A stretch of DNA of 64,000 bases from UBA5078 sp033721235 (GCA_033721235.1 JAWWAY010000003.1:1-64000), one strand, 5' to 3'; positions 7,483 to 17,205 are shown, counted from the first letter of the stretch. Translations and numbers: made by a program. The notes: generated by a model from the sequence alone, not told the origin.

Positions 7483-9054
7483 ATGACAATAAGAAATCTC
7501 GTATTATTAGCGGCGGCATGCACTGCCGCAACCTCTCTCTCATTTGCGGCGGTAGAGACTTCTACTCCTATCGCTGATCTTCAGTTTGCAGATAGTACTC
7601 TGGCTGAGTGCGTCTCACAGACTGCGGCAGATAATTCTTGGCTCACGGTAGATCAGTTTGTGTCATTGGAATGCACATATGCTCATCTGCATTCGGCCAG
7701 CGGTATTGAACAACTAAGCTCATTGGAAGAGCTGGACTTGCGTTATAACGATCTTGATGACTTGGATGTCAGTGCTTTGCAAAACCTGCGATCTCTTTGG
7801 GTGCCTGATAATAATCTCTCGGTATTAGACGTCAGTGGCAACCACATGCTCGAGAGACTCTATGTTTACAATAATAGTCTGCATGAGCTTACTCTCGGTT
7901 CGCTACCCTCATTGAGCGAACTGTATCTTGGAAGAAACCAATTAGAGACAATCGACCTACAAGGCCTTCCCAGCTTAATAGAATTATCAATTTCTAATAA
8001 TTATCTGACATCACTCAATTTAGTCCAAAATTTGGCGCTGGAGTTCGTCTATCTTTCCAGCAATGCTTTGTCCGCATTGGATGTGTCAAACAATGAAGAG
8101 CTAGAGTACCTCACCATCTATGATAACCAGATTGCCGAGCTTGAGTTGGGAGTCTTGGATCAGCTAGTCAGCCTCTATGCTGGAAGCAATAGGCTCAGTT
8201 CGCTGGATGTCAGCGAATTAAGCCAGCTTGCGTATCTGGGCGCCAATGATAATTTGCTTGAGTATATTGATGTCTCTGCCAATGAGGCTTTAATTTACTT
8301 GGGGCTCAAGGAGAACGCTCTTAGCGAAATTGATTTAAGTAGTAATCCTCTAATTGAGCGCTTATTGCTTGCGAGTAATCAACTGCAGGAATTGGATTTA
8401 AGCGGGCAATCGAACCTAAAGTGGCTAGCGATTGGTGACAATCCTCTACTGGAGGTTGATGTCTATTCTTTTTCGGGCTTGATAGAACTTGATGCCAGCT
8501 TTCTTGGCTTAACGGAGTTTGATCTTGGGGCTTTTCCTCAAATGAAAACTCTGAACCTATCTGGCAATGCATTGTTGGAATTTGAAATTCCTAGTAACTC
8601 GGCGATAGAGAGTTTGAATCTAAGCCAAAACGCTATTACTGATTTTCGATTGCCCAGCGATACACAACTGCAAACATTGGATCTACGTGAAAACCCCTTG
8701 CCGGAATCACTTATTGATGTGCTGCTTGCAAACATTTACGAGGTGGAAGTGACTTATGGTTACCAAGCCGAATACTTCAGCGATGAACTACTATTAGAGT
8801 TGCCCGCCGTAGAGATTGCAGGAACGTATTTTCGTCTTGAATTGCAGTTAGTGGATGCTGATGCATTGATTTTCGCATTACAAGCTTTCAGCTTGATTGC
8901 TGAGCCTGATGGCGATACGCCAGCCACTTTCCTTGACGCTGTGCTAAACGTTCCCGATGTCCTAATTAATGGCGAACACTTTTTCGTGGCGCTAAGCCTG
9001 TTGGACACAGAAGGCCAGATTCGTTTGCAGCTAAGTGCATTCGAGTTGCTGTAG
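7483..9054 (+). CDS. Secreted leucine-rich repeat protein with duplicated C-terminal module
   Basis: 523 residues. A signal peptide ends near residue 23 (ATSLSFA). Residues about 75-415 form roughly sixteen LRRs of about 21 residues with pattern LxxLxLxxNxLxxLDVS (for example LEELDLRYNDLDDLDVS), the type common in bacterial secreted LRR proteins. The end is not LRR: residues about 440-473 and 490-523 are two copies of a module reading P-x-V-x-I-x-G-x-x-F, alternating hydrophobics, D, then L-Q-x-F-x-L, the second copy ending at the stop. No anchor or catalytic domain is visible. It probably binds a protein or glycan outside the cytoplasm; the partner is unknown. It is transcribed alone after the terminator at 7344-7382. 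Confidence 0.8.
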   Translation: MTIRNLVLLAAACTAATSLSFAAVETSTPIADLQFADSTLAECVSQTAADNSWLTVDQFVSLECTYAHLHSASGIEQLSSLEELDLRYNDLDDLDVSALQNLRSLWVPDNNLSVLDVSGNHMLERLYVYNNSLHELTLGSLPSLSELYLGRNQLETIDLQGLPSLIELSISNNYLTSLNLVQNLALEFVYLSSNALSALDVSNNEELEYLTIYDNQIAELELGVLDQLVSLYAGSNRLSSLDVSELSQLAYLGANDNLLEYIDVSANEALIYLGLKENALSEIDLSSNPLIERLLLASNQLQELDLSGQSNLKWLAIGDNPLLEVDVYSFSGLIELDASFLGLTEFDLGAFPQMKTLNLSGNALLEFEIPSNSAIESLNLSQNAITDFRLPSDTQLQTLDLRENPLPESLIDVLLANIYEVEVTYGYQAEYFSDELLLELPAVEIAGTYFRLELQLVDADALIFALQAFSLIAEPDGDTPATFLDAVLNVPDVLINGEHFFVALSLLDTEGQIRLQLSAFELL

Positions 9055-9079
9055 GCTAGACGACCACGGCTGTGGCGCG

Positions 9080-10033
9080 CTACATCCAACCTTTACGTTT
9101 AAAGTACCAGTATGGGGCGATGCCTGAAAGCACCATCAAGATAAGTGCCCAAGGGTAACCAAAGGTCCAGTGTAGCTCTGGAATAAAATCGAAATTCATA
9201 CCATAGGCACTGGCCACTAGCGTTGGCGGCAGAAAGACCACTGCAGCAATAGAGAAGGTCTTGATTATTTGGTTTTGTTGGATATTGATAAAACCCTGTG
9301 CAGCGTCCATTAGAAAGTTAATTTTGTCGAAAACGAAACTATTGTGAGGCAAAAGAGATTCGATATCGCGCAGCAGTTCTCTTGCAGTTTCGGAGTGCTC
9401 GGGCATTAATTTTCCATGGCGTAAGAGGAAGGTTAGTGCGCGTTGAGTGTCCATCAGGCAAAGGCGAACTTTACCGTTAGTGTCTTCGTGGTGAGCTAAC
9501 TCATCGATAGCGTCTTCGATAGGGCTATCGTTTTTTTCCAGCACTAAGTTGCTGGTATGCTCTAGACCCGTGTATACCTCTTCGAGTGTGTCGGCCAAAT
9601 CGTCTATCTTAATTTCGAACAAGGCTAACAGTATGGCTACATTGTCGTGGATAAGATCCCGCTGGCGCTTAGCGCGCATCCGCAATAGTCTGAACGCGGG
9701 GATTTCTCTCTCCCGTAGGGTGATGAGTTGATCGCCGGTTATGCTGAACGCAACAGTGGTATTGCGAGGCCTATCATCCATTTTGTGCAAAAACATCGAG
9801 TGAACATGCAGGCCGCCATTTTCATCTTGATAAGAGCGGGCACTGGCCTCGATCTCTTCTACATCGTCGGTATCGGGTAGGGTTTGTCTATTCTGCTTCT
9901 CCACCAGAGCGCGCTCTTCGTCAGTTGGGTCGACAAGGTCTACCCAAAGAGCTCGCTCCAAAGACTCTGAGCTAATTTCGCCAGGCCCTGCTACCAAGCA
10001 CTGATTTTCATTGAGATCGTATGTGTTAAGCAT
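9080..10033 (-). CDS. CorA family divalent cation transporter
   Basis: 317 residues, the standard CorA length. The N-terminal two-thirds is the cytoplasmic alpha/beta and long-helix funnel (LWVDLVDPTDEE near the start, then a Glu/Asp-rich helical region). Two TM helices close the protein: TM1 with the signature YGMNF after FLPPTLVASA, then a short periplasmic loop containing PELHW, then TM2 and a basic tail KRKGW. GMN is the Mg2+ selectivity signature of the family, so Mg2+ (or Co2+/Ni2+) uptake by a pentamer in the inner membrane is expected; some family members export zinc. It converges with the LRR gene and stands alone. Confidence 0.93.
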   Translation of the reverse strand: MLNTYDLNENQCLVAGPGEISSESLERALWVDLVDPTDEERALVEKQNRQTLPDTDDVEEIEASARSYQDENGGLHVHSMFLHKMDDRPRNTTVAFSITGDQLITLREREIPAFRLLRMRAKRQRDLIHDNVAILLALFEIKIDDLADTLEEVYTGLEHTSNLVLEKNDSPIEDAIDELAHHEDTNGKVRLCLMDTQRALTFLLRHGKLMPEHSETARELLRDIESLLPHNSFVFDKINFLMDAAQGFINIQQNQIIKTFSIAAVVFLPPTLVASAYGMNFDFIPELHWTFGYPWALILMVLSGIAPYWYFKRKGWM

Positions 10034-10441
10034 GAATAATTTCTACCATAGCCCTGTGTCAGTTTAATACCCGCAAAGGCCGATTATAGTGTGTTCTATT
10101 TCATTCTACGCCTTTCGTTTCCCTGTCGATCAAGCAACTTGGCGATTTGTATGCGCCTGTTGGAGTTGCTGATACCTACTCGTCGTGCAAAAAGTCTATT
10201 TGCTCGAAAGGGAACTGTCATTGAACTATACACTATGGGGTCTCCACTGGGCTATAAAAAAGGCGGTATCTACCGCATACCGTCGGGTGAGCAGTTTCGT
10301 TATTTTGCCTAATTCAGATAGTATTGAGAGGGCTGCGTCTTGGCTATTGAGGAAGAAATGGCGTCAGGGAAAATTGTCTGTTTGCTTATGCAGCGAAATA
10401 AAGAAAGCCTAGTGCGTTTGTAGTTAATTACGGGGAATATA
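10034..10441. other. Intergenic region before the cytochrome-PQQ gene
   Basis: 408 bases between divergent genes. Short open frames here are low-complexity and resemble no family I know. The region presumably holds the promoters of corA (reverse) and the cytochrome-PQQ gene (forward), but I cannot place convincing -35/-10 pairs. Confidence 0.5.
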
Positions 10442-12265
10442 ATGAAAAGAACAACGAAGCTCCTAGCATCTCTCTTGGCGGTGGGAAGCAGTTTTGCGGT
10501 TAACATTGGCTTGGCGCAAGACTCTGAGACGCTATTCGATGAAAACTGCGCGGCCTGTCACTTAGAGCCCACCAGTGATCGTACTCCGTCTAAGGATGCA
10601 TTGGGTCGGTTTAGCAATAATAGTATCTATTATGCTCTGACAGAGGGACTAATGCAGGAGCAGGCTGCCGCAATGAGCGATGAGCAGAAACGAGAGCTTG
10701 TTCAGTACCTAACAGGCAGAGAGTTTAATGGAGCAAGCATGGAGTCATTGACTGCCTGTGCTCGTAGTTTAGATAGTCTGAACTTGGATCTAGCTAGTAA
10801 CTGGAATGGTTGGGGGAACGGAGCCGGCAATCCAAGGGCACAAACCGATGGGACTCGCATCGGTGTCGATAATATTAATTCGGTAGAGCTAGCTTGGGCT
10901 TTTGGTTTCGAAGGTGCCTCAGTGTCGCGCGCGCAGCCTACGATTGTAGATGGCGTGATGATGTTGGGTAGCCCTCACGGCACTATCTATGCGCTTGACT
11001 TGGAGTCGGGCTGCAGTCACTGGACCTTCCCTGCGACCGCAGAGGTGCGTGGCGCCATGCAGGTGGTTTATTCCGACGAGCTCGAAAAGGCTCTGGTGGT
11101 CGTAGCCGATGTCAGTAACCGTATTTATGTATTGGATGCGTTAACAGGCGAAAAATTGTGGCACGACGATGTGGACCCTCATCCATATGCTCGCAGTACG
11201 GGGTCACCTGTGGTTTCCGGAGACAAGATATTTGTACCAGTATCCTCTGTTGAGGTGGCTGTGGCGGGTAATCCACAGCATCCATGCTGTACTGGCCGCG
11301 GTAATGTGGCGTCCTATGATCTCAATACTGGTGAAAAGCTCTGGCATACCTATATTATGGAAGAGGCTAAGAAAGTGGGCGAGACCTCCATTGGAACGCC
11401 TATTTTAGCGCCAGCAGGAGCACCGATCTGGGATGCGCCCACCATTGATACGAAGAGAAACCTTATTTATGTAGGGACGGGGCAAAATTATACGCGCCCT
11501 GCCAGTGATACTAGCGATGCCGTAATCGCCTTTGATATGGACACTGGTGAGATAGAGTGGGTACAGCAGACACAGGTTAACGATGCATTCACGATGGCCT
11601 GCACAATGCGCAATAATCCTAATTGTTCAGATGCGGGGCCGGATATTGATATTGGCGCATCGATCATGAGCACAACTCTATCCAATGGCCAAGATATTCT
11701 AATAGCCGGCAGTAAAGGTGGAACGGTCTATGGCTTAGATCCAGATGCTGACGGTAAGATTCTTTGGCAAACCCAGCTTGGAGCAGGCAGTAGCTTGGGC
11801 GGCGTTCACTGGGGCATGAGCTTTATAGGGGATATTGCCTATGTGCCTATTTCGGATCGCGCTAGGCCTACCTACACCGATGTTTCCAGAAAGCCTGGCT
11901 TGCATGCTCTCGATATGAAGACGGGCGAGATACTCTGGTACATTCCAGCGCCGAAACGGTGTGCAGCGGGTATGCAGGGCTGTGGCGACTCCTAGTCGGC
12001 CTCTTCCTCAGCGACCAGCGACCTTATCGTTACGGGGAGTTTGAGTGGATTCTTTTTTGGACATGACGCCAAGACCGGCGAGGTGGTGTGGGAGCTCGAT
12101 ACCAATCAGGAGTTTCCCGGCATAAATGGTGTACCGGCCACAGGCGGTGCGATTGACTCTGTAGGGCCGGTATTTTCCGGTGACTATATGATCCTAAGTA
12201 GCGGTTATTCAGGCTTTGGTCAAATGCCAGGCAATGCTCTGCTGGTTTACAAATTGTCAGAATAG
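10442..12265 (+). pseudogene. Cytochrome c-PQQ beta-propeller dehydrogenase (PVA dehydrogenase-like), interrupted by an in-frame TAG
   Basis: An exported quinohemoprotein-type gene of 607 codons. It has a signal peptide to about residue 24, a cytochrome c domain with C36-AA-C39-H40, then a beta-propeller with repeated PQQ-binding blades (LDALTGEKLW, YDLNTGEKLW, FDMDTGEIEW, LDMKTGEILW). Domain order, cytochrome first, matches polyvinyl-alcohol dehydrogenase-like proteins rather than methanol/ethanol dehydrogenases. Translation stops at TAG 11993-11995 after GMQGCGDS, but the same frame continues without a break through SLSGFFFGHDAKTGEVVW to the natural stop at 12265. The truncated product would lack the last blade. 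From memory, relatives have a Gln near this point, so CAG to TAG is the simplest cause. The next gene encodes a second PQQ enzyme. Confidence 0.85.
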
Positions 12266-12339
12266 CTTAAAGTACCCACGCCCTTGGGTTTCGGGGCAGA
12301 TTTATAGAACAAATATATTAAGTATAGAGAGAAAACACT

Positions 12340-14514
12340 ATGTTAAGAATAAGCACAGTCTCTGCACTAGCGGCTATCCTGTTGTGCACTAGTAGCTATG
12401 CTCAGTCGCCTAATGAGGCGCGCGTGCCTGGGGCCCAAATGAGCACGAGTGCAGCAGTGCCAACTCAATACGGCGCGGCGGTCAATGGGGCTCGCTTAAT
12501 TGCAGCAGATGAGGAACCTGGTCAATGGATGGCAGTAGGGCGTGACTACGGTGAACAGCGTTTTAGTCCTCTAGATCAGATTAATACAGAGACTGTGTCT
12601 GAGCTCGGCTTAGCATGGTCGGCAGATATCGATACCAGCCGTGGACAGGAAGCGACCCCAGTGGTTGTAGACGGTGCGTTATACGTCACGACTGCTTGGA
12701 GCCATGTGAAGGCCTACGATGTTCGCACCGGAGCGCCTCTTTGGGCCTATGATCCTGGCGTGGCACCTGCCAAAGGTGTTGATGCATGCTGCGACGTTGT
12801 TAACCGCGGTGTTGCCGTCTGGGAAGGGAAAGTTTATGCGGGCACCATCGATGGCCGCTTGATTGCGCTGGACTCCAAAACGGGAGAAGAGCTTTGGAGT
12901 GTCATGACCGTTGATGCGGACAAGCCATATACCATTACTGGTGCTCCGCGCATTGTTAAAGGACAGGTTATTATCGGCAATGGCGGCGCCGAGTACGGCG
13001 TTCGAGGCTATGTGACGGCCTATGATGTGAATACGGGTGAACAAAAATGGCGCTACTACACGGTGCCAGGCAACCCCGCAGATGGATTTGAGCAGCCTGA
13101 GCTGGAAATGGCCGCTGAGACTTGGAACGGTGAGTGGTGGGAACTCGGCGGTGGCGGCACTGTTTGGGATGCGATGGCATACGACCCTGACCTAAACCTG
13201 TTCTATATTGGGGTGGGTAATGGTTCTCCTTGGAATCAGGCTGAACGTAGCCCTGGTGGTGGCGATAATCTATTCCTTAGCTCTATAGTGGCTTTGAACC
13301 CAGACGATGGTTCCTATCGTTGGCACTATCAAACCACTCCCGGTGAGACATGGGATTACACGGCGACTCAACATATTATCGTGACGGACTTGCGCATAGA
13401 CGGCGAGATTCGCCGGGTTGTTTTGCAAGCGCCTAAGAATGGTTTCTTCTATGTCTTGGATGCCGCGACTGGCCAGTTAATTTCGGCTGAGAAATATGTC
13501 CCAATTAATTGGGCGACTCACGTGGATCTGGAGACCGACCGCCCGGTTGAAATTCCAGAGGCGCGCTTTGACCAAACAGGAGTTCCAACTCTTGTTCAAC
13601 CAGGGCCTCAAGGGGGTCATAACTGGCACCCTATGTCCTTTAGCCCGAAAACGAATCTTGTTTATTTGCCCGCCACGGAGCAGTTCATGGGCTATGTGGG
13701 AGCAGAAAACTTTGAGCCTTCTTCTACGGGCTGGAATACCGGTACAGACTTCGCGCGCGGTGCCAGAGCAATCATGGCGGCCGGTGATAGCGCACCCGAA
13801 CGTAAAGCGTATTTACTCGCTTGGGACCCAGTGAACCAAATGGAAGTTTGGCGCGCACCCCAGATAGTGCCAACGGATGCTGCCGGTGTCTTGAGTACGG
13901 CCGGTGGTTTGGTGTTTCAGGGGAATGCCGCTGGTGAGTTTGTCGCCTATCGTGATACGACAGGTGAGCGACTGTGGAGCACTTACACCCAGGCGGGTGT
14001 GGTGGCTGGCGCTAGCACATTCCTAGTTGACGGTGAGCAATACGTGGCCCTGCTAGCCGGTGCTCGTTCTCTTCCTACTAGAGGAGAGGGGGCTATTGGT
14101 GCAACGACACATCAGTCGAGCAATAACTCTCGCGTACTAGTTTATAAGCTGGGCGGTACACAGCAACTGCCAACAGAGCTTCCAGAAGAGGCTGTGGCGG
14201 TTGGTGAGCTAAACCCACCACCTGTAACAGCGAGCTACGAGACGATTGCACAAGGCGAGCAGGTGTATGGTCAGTTCTGTAGCGTATGTCACGGCCCGTC
14301 GGCGGTGAGTGCAAGTGTGGGAACATTCCCAGACTTACGCTATAGCGATAGAATTCGCAGCGCTGAGGCTTTCGAAGCAGTCGTGATTGACGGTGAGTTG
14401 GTGGATGGCGGTATGGTGTCCTTCGCAAGCTCGCTAGAGGACGGTGATGCTGAGGCCATCAGGGCCTTCATTATTGCCCGTGCGAATGCAGACAAAGAGG
14501 CGCAGGAGCAGTAA
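12340..14514 (+). CDS. PQQ-dependent alcohol dehydrogenase with C-terminal cytochrome c (type II quinohemoprotein)
   Basis: 724 residues: a signal peptide to about residue 21, an eight-bladed PQQ propeller, and a cytochrome c domain at about 625-715 with C647-SV-C650-H651. The vicinal disulfide pair is C150-C151 (DACCDVVNRG), and tryptophan-docking blades recur (YDVRTGAPLW, LDSKTGEELW, YDVNTGEQKW). Catalytic Asp339 lies in GETWDYTATQ. The residue two after it is Thr, not the Asp of lanthanide-type enzymes, so calcium is the likely cofactor (inference). It would oxidise primary or secondary alcohols in the periplasm and pass electrons via its own heme. No pqq biosynthesis genes are in the window. 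It lies 74 bases after the interrupted cytochrome-PQQ gene, so the two may be co-transcribed. Confidence 0.93.
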   Translation: MLRISTVSALAAILLCTSSYAQSPNEARVPGAQMSTSAAVPTQYGAAVNGARLIAADEEPGQWMAVGRDYGEQRFSPLDQINTETVSELGLAWSADIDTSRGQEATPVVVDGALYVTTAWSHVKAYDVRTGAPLWAYDPGVAPAKGVDACCDVVNRGVAVWEGKVYAGTIDGRLIALDSKTGEELWSVMTVDADKPYTITGAPRIVKGQVIIGNGGAEYGVRGYVTAYDVNTGEQKWRYYTVPGNPADGFEQPELEMAAETWNGEWWELGGGGTVWDAMAYDPDLNLFYIGVGNGSPWNQAERSPGGGDNLFLSSIVALNPDDGSYRWHYQTTPGETWDYTATQHIIVTDLRIDGEIRRVVLQAPKNGFFYVLDAATGQLISAEKYVPINWATHVDLETDRPVEIPEARFDQTGVPTLVQPGPQGGHNWHPMSFSPKTNLVYLPATEQFMGYVGAENFEPSSTGWNTGTDFARGARAIMAAGDSAPERKAYLLAWDPVNQMEVWRAPQIVPTDAAGVLSTAGGLVFQGNAAGEFVAYRDTTGERLWSTYTQAGVVAGASTFLVDGEQYVALLAGARSLPTRGEGAIGATTHQSSNNSRVLVYKLGGTQQLPTELPEEAVAVGELNPPPVTASYETIAQGEQVYGQFCSVCHGPSAVSASVGTFPDLRYSDRIRSAEAFEAVVIDGELVDGGMVSFASSLEDGDAEAIRAFIIARANADKEAQEQ

Positions 14515-14528
14515 CTGCCCCGAAGAAT

Positions 14529-14560
14529 GAAAAAGGCGCCTAAGAGGGCGCCTTTTTTTT
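14529..14560 (+). terminator. Rho-independent terminator after the PQQ dehydrogenase
   Basis: A 10-bp stem AAAAGGCGCC/GGCGCCTTTT (14531-14540 and 14547-14556) with loop TAAGAG, followed by a T-run. Confidence 0.9.
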
Positions 14561-14664
14561 GTCTCGCAATAAGGGTTCCAGCTTGTATTGCTTCGTTTTA
14601 GCGGTGTCGCTTGTTGAGAGTCTCAGGGCTTGGGGGGCTTATTCTGGCGGGCAGGAGGCGGGGC

Positions 14665-15267
14665 TTAGATTTCTTTCCAATTAGGAGAGAAGCTACTCTT
14701 GCGAATGCTCTGATATAGCTCTCGTGTTTGCCTGTCAGTTAATACTCGTGAGTTGAACGAGCGAATATAGCTTAGGATAGTGTCGCTGCTGGTGACATTC
14801 TCGGGCATAGGGGTTTTAAATCGGTGCGAGTCGATGAAGCAGACTGTGTGGTGAACATACTCGTTATCTAAACCAAGCGTTTTAGCCAGCTCATTAGATA
14901 GATGCTGGTTTCTCAATAGAGGGTTTGCAAAGCGTAGGCTCTTCTTGTGGGATTTTTGGGTCCAGAACGGCTGATCTTCATTACCGTATATCCAACCTCG
15001 CATGTGACGGGTCTCTATTATAAATACTCCGTATGCTGAAATAATTAGATGGTCGATGGTGTCATTATCTGCAGCGCCGGGCAGGGAAAGATCATGGAGC
15101 TGTCGATATTCAGGCTTTGTGAATGAGCGGCTTAGTGATAAGCGAACTCGCCATTCATTGATCAGCCCTTTGCCGACGGTGGAGCTGAAAAAGCAAGACA
15201 CCACAAGCAGTGGTATAAACCACCAATAGGCCTTAAGTAGGGCAATAAATTGAGGCTCTACTTCCAT
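14665..15267 (-). CDS. Membrane-anchored NERD domain protein
   Basis: 200 residues. One TM helix at about 12-30 (AYWWFIPLLVVSCFF) is followed by a NERD (nuclease-related) domain at about 36-150: LHDLSLPG, then DTIDHLIISAYGVFIIETRHMRGWIYG, then a WTQKSHKKSLRFANPLLRNQ segment. The D...E-T-K core of NERD, related to restriction-type nuclease folds, appears as D-H...IET-R, so the usual Lys is Arg here. Whether it cuts nucleic acid is unknown for the family; anchoring at the inner membrane is inferred. It stands alone. Confidence 0.85.
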   Translation of the reverse strand: MEVEPQFIALLKAYWWFIPLLVVSCFFSSTVGKGLINEWRVRLSLSRSFTKPEYRQLHDLSLPGAADNDTIDHLIISAYGVFIIETRHMRGWIYGNEDQPFWTQKSHKKSLRFANPLLRNQHLSNELAKTLGLDNEYVHHTVCFIDSHRFKTPMPENVTSSDTILSYIRSFNSRVLTDRQTRELYQSIRKSSFSPNWKEI

Positions 15268-15347
15268 GTTATAGCGCTCCTACACCGATGTTCCTGATAA
15301 TCAGCTAGACAGGCGCATTGGCCTGTTTAGTGATTAGAATGATTGTT

Positions 15348-15563
15348 TTACTCGCGATTAAGTAAGGGGGCGAGCATCCCCTCTAAACCATTCACTTTTA
15401 CTTCATGAACTAGGGCTAGCTGTCTTCCTAGCTTGCTATCGGGAAAGCCTTGGCCGTGAAACCACACCAAGTAGGGCTCGGGCAACTCCAGTAATTTTCG
15501 ACCACTGTACTTGCCGAATGGCATGGTTTGATTGATGGCTTCCAATAAGTCTTGTTCGTTCAC
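15348..15563 (-). CDS. DUF3820 family small protein
   Basis: A 71-residue protein matching DUF3820: MPFGKYSGRKLLELPEPYL is the family signature, followed by WFHGQGFPDSKLG and a helical end. Family members are small cytosolic proteins without an established biochemical role; some are described as quorum-regulated virulence factors in Pseudomonas (recalled, not verifiable here). It precedes no obvious partner: the NERD gene starts 80 bases downstream on the same strand. Confidence 0.85.
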   Translation of the reverse strand: MNEQDLLEAINQTMPFGKYSGRKLLELPEPYLVWFHGQGFPDSKLGRQLALVHEVKVNGLEGMLAPLLNRE

Positions 15564-15835
15564 TATTAATCAATTCTTTTGCGCATTTTTGCTTATTACA
15601 ATACTAACGGCCTATGGTCACAAATAATTAGAGTTAGGATCGCATTGATTTGACTGACGCGGTGGCAGTGCTAGATTGAGGGCAGAGACTCTACAGTAAT
15701 TTTGGCTGCAAATCTGTAGGAATTTTCACCAAGTATACATTCGTGGCTTGCTGGTCGCTGACAACGGGTGCGAGAGCGATTACTCGCTCTGATAGAGGCG
15801 GTTTAGGCCATAATCAATAGCTGGGGCTGATTTTG

Positions 15836-16588
15836 CTAGCTTGCTAGTAGGCCTTCTCGTGGCAAGTCTTGCGCGAAAGTGTCTGTCCAAATTGGCGCTC
15901 CAGCTTGTGCCAGTGCTGTGCGTTGCTCTTGGATGTGAGTGCGTAGACATACTTGCTCGTATTTCTCCAGCTTTTTGAAAGCGGGAAGGTTTAATACTGC
16001 CTTCACGTGCGCCGCGGTAAGGGGCCAACGCTGTTCGTCGATAGTGTAGTGGGCAAATATTGCATTGCGAAAGAAGCAGGCAATAGAGATATCGGCAATT
16101 GATAGCTCGCCAAACATAAATCCATGCAATGGAAGATTGGACTCCAAGTAATCCATAATCTGCGGGATTTCTTCGTTAAGGGCTTTGTTGAGGACAGCCG
16201 CGTCCGGTTCCTGTCCCCATACATATCTGCGAATGATTCTTTGGTTATACAGATGCCATATTAAGACTTCACCCATGCGGGTGTCCGCATACTCTTCCAG
16301 CCAACGCCCGCGAGCCCTTTCTTTGCGATCTTCCGGAAACAGAGGAGTTTGAGGATAGGCTTCTTCCAGGTATTCGCAGATAACGGTCGAATCGGCTAAA
16401 CAAACATCCCCGTCTATCAGCACGGGAATTCGACGCAGTGGGCTTAGTCTGCTGAAGGCGTCATTGCCATAAAACGGGACAATGGGATCAATTTCGTACT
16501 CAAGACCCTTGAGGTCTAGGCATACCAGCACTTTGCGAACATATGGGGAGAGGTAGGAGCCGATTACTTGAATTTTGCCTGCGCTCAT
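15836..16588 (-). CDS. Glutathione S-transferase family protein
   Basis: 250 residues. The thioredoxin-like domain spans about 5-85: GSYLSPYVRKVLVCLDLKGL, the cis-Pro segment RRIPVL, and the glutathione-contact DSTVICEYLEE. The helical domain spans about 95-210, with FGELSIADISIACF carrying the N-capping Asp. The C-terminus is about 30 residues longer than in the other GST here (266-889), and the two are only distantly alike. It is cytosolic, with unknown substrate. It starts about 380 bases from the next gene, a gap holding that gene's terminator. Confidence 0.88.
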   Translation of the reverse strand: MSAGKIQVIGSYLSPYVRKVLVCLDLKGLEYEIDPIVPFYGNDAFSRLSPLRRIPVLIDGDVCLADSTVICEYLEEAYPQTPLFPEDRKERARGRWLEEYADTRMGEVLIWHLYNQRIIRRYVWGQEPDAAVLNKALNEEIPQIMDYLESNLPLHGFMFGELSIADISIACFFRNAIFAHYTIDEQRWPLTAAHVKAVLNLPAFKKLEKYEQVCLRTHIQEQRTALAQAGAPIWTDTFAQDLPREGLLAS

Positions 16589-16848
16589 AAAAGTGATTTT
16601 TCCTAGGGCCTCGGCCTCGTCGCTGAGTGGTACTGGGTTTGGGCTCTCGCCATAAACATCTTACTGTCTTAACGAAGAGTGTGGGTGAATCTAACAAGCT
16701 TTGAAGGATTTTTGAAGGCAAAATCACTGCAAAAATGATGATGCAAGGCGGCCACTTTTAATTTGGATTTTAGGGTGTACTTCTATGTTTATGATTTCAA
16801 GGGGGTTCGAGGGCCCAGCCTAGCGGGGCGATGGCAAAAATTTATTTC

Positions 16849-16886
16849 ATAAAAAAAGCCCAGGCGCTAAGCGGGCGTCTGGGCTT
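16849..16886 (-). terminator. Rho-independent terminator of the DUF1059 gene
   Basis: A 12-bp stem with one G-U pair (AAGCCCAGGCGC with GCGTCTGGGCTT) followed on the reverse strand by seven T's. It lies about 85 bases past the DUF1059 stop and is the only structure I see in the gap 16589-16968. Confidence 0.85.
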
Positions 16887-16968
16887 ACACTGGAGTCATC
16901 CGAATACGTCGGAAGCTCTATGGTAGGCGATTGAGCCTAAAGCGCAATGCGACACAGGGTCGCAGGCC

Positions 16969-17205
16969 TTAATCCTGTGGTTTGGCCTCGAAGGCTTGGC
17001 GTCGCTCGTTCATCCATTTCTGCAAACCCTCTGGGTCGCTCAGTAATTCGCGCATTTTTGCCATTGCTTCGAGATGATCTGGGTCGTTTTTTTGAAACAT
17101 TTCCATACCGTGCTCTTTGCTTAACTCGGCGAGTTCTTCAAACGTATTGGCTTTGAATTCGAGGTCGCAGGCACCGCCTAGCTCTTTACAGGTCATCGTC
17201 TTCAT
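16969..17205 (-). CDS. DUF1059 family small protein
   Basis: 78 residues. The N-terminal half, MKTMTCKELGGACDLEFKANTFEE with a following LSKEHGMEMF, is the DUF1059 signature: two cysteines seven apart and an H-G-M-x-M segment. It is followed by a charged helical tail. Members are small cytosolic proteins of unknown function; the paired Cys/His may bind metal (inference). It has its own terminator, and the unknown gene 17274-18020 lies 68 bases upstream on the same strand. Confidence 0.82.
   Translation of the reverse strand: MKTMTCKELGGACDLEFKANTFEELAELSKEHGMEMFQKNDPDHLEAMAKMRELLSDPEGLQKWMNERRQAFEAKPQD

Noticed and set aside
10091..10412. Short forward open frames before the cytochrome-PQQ gene
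   Set aside because: Low-complexity translations with no ribosome site and no family resemblance.
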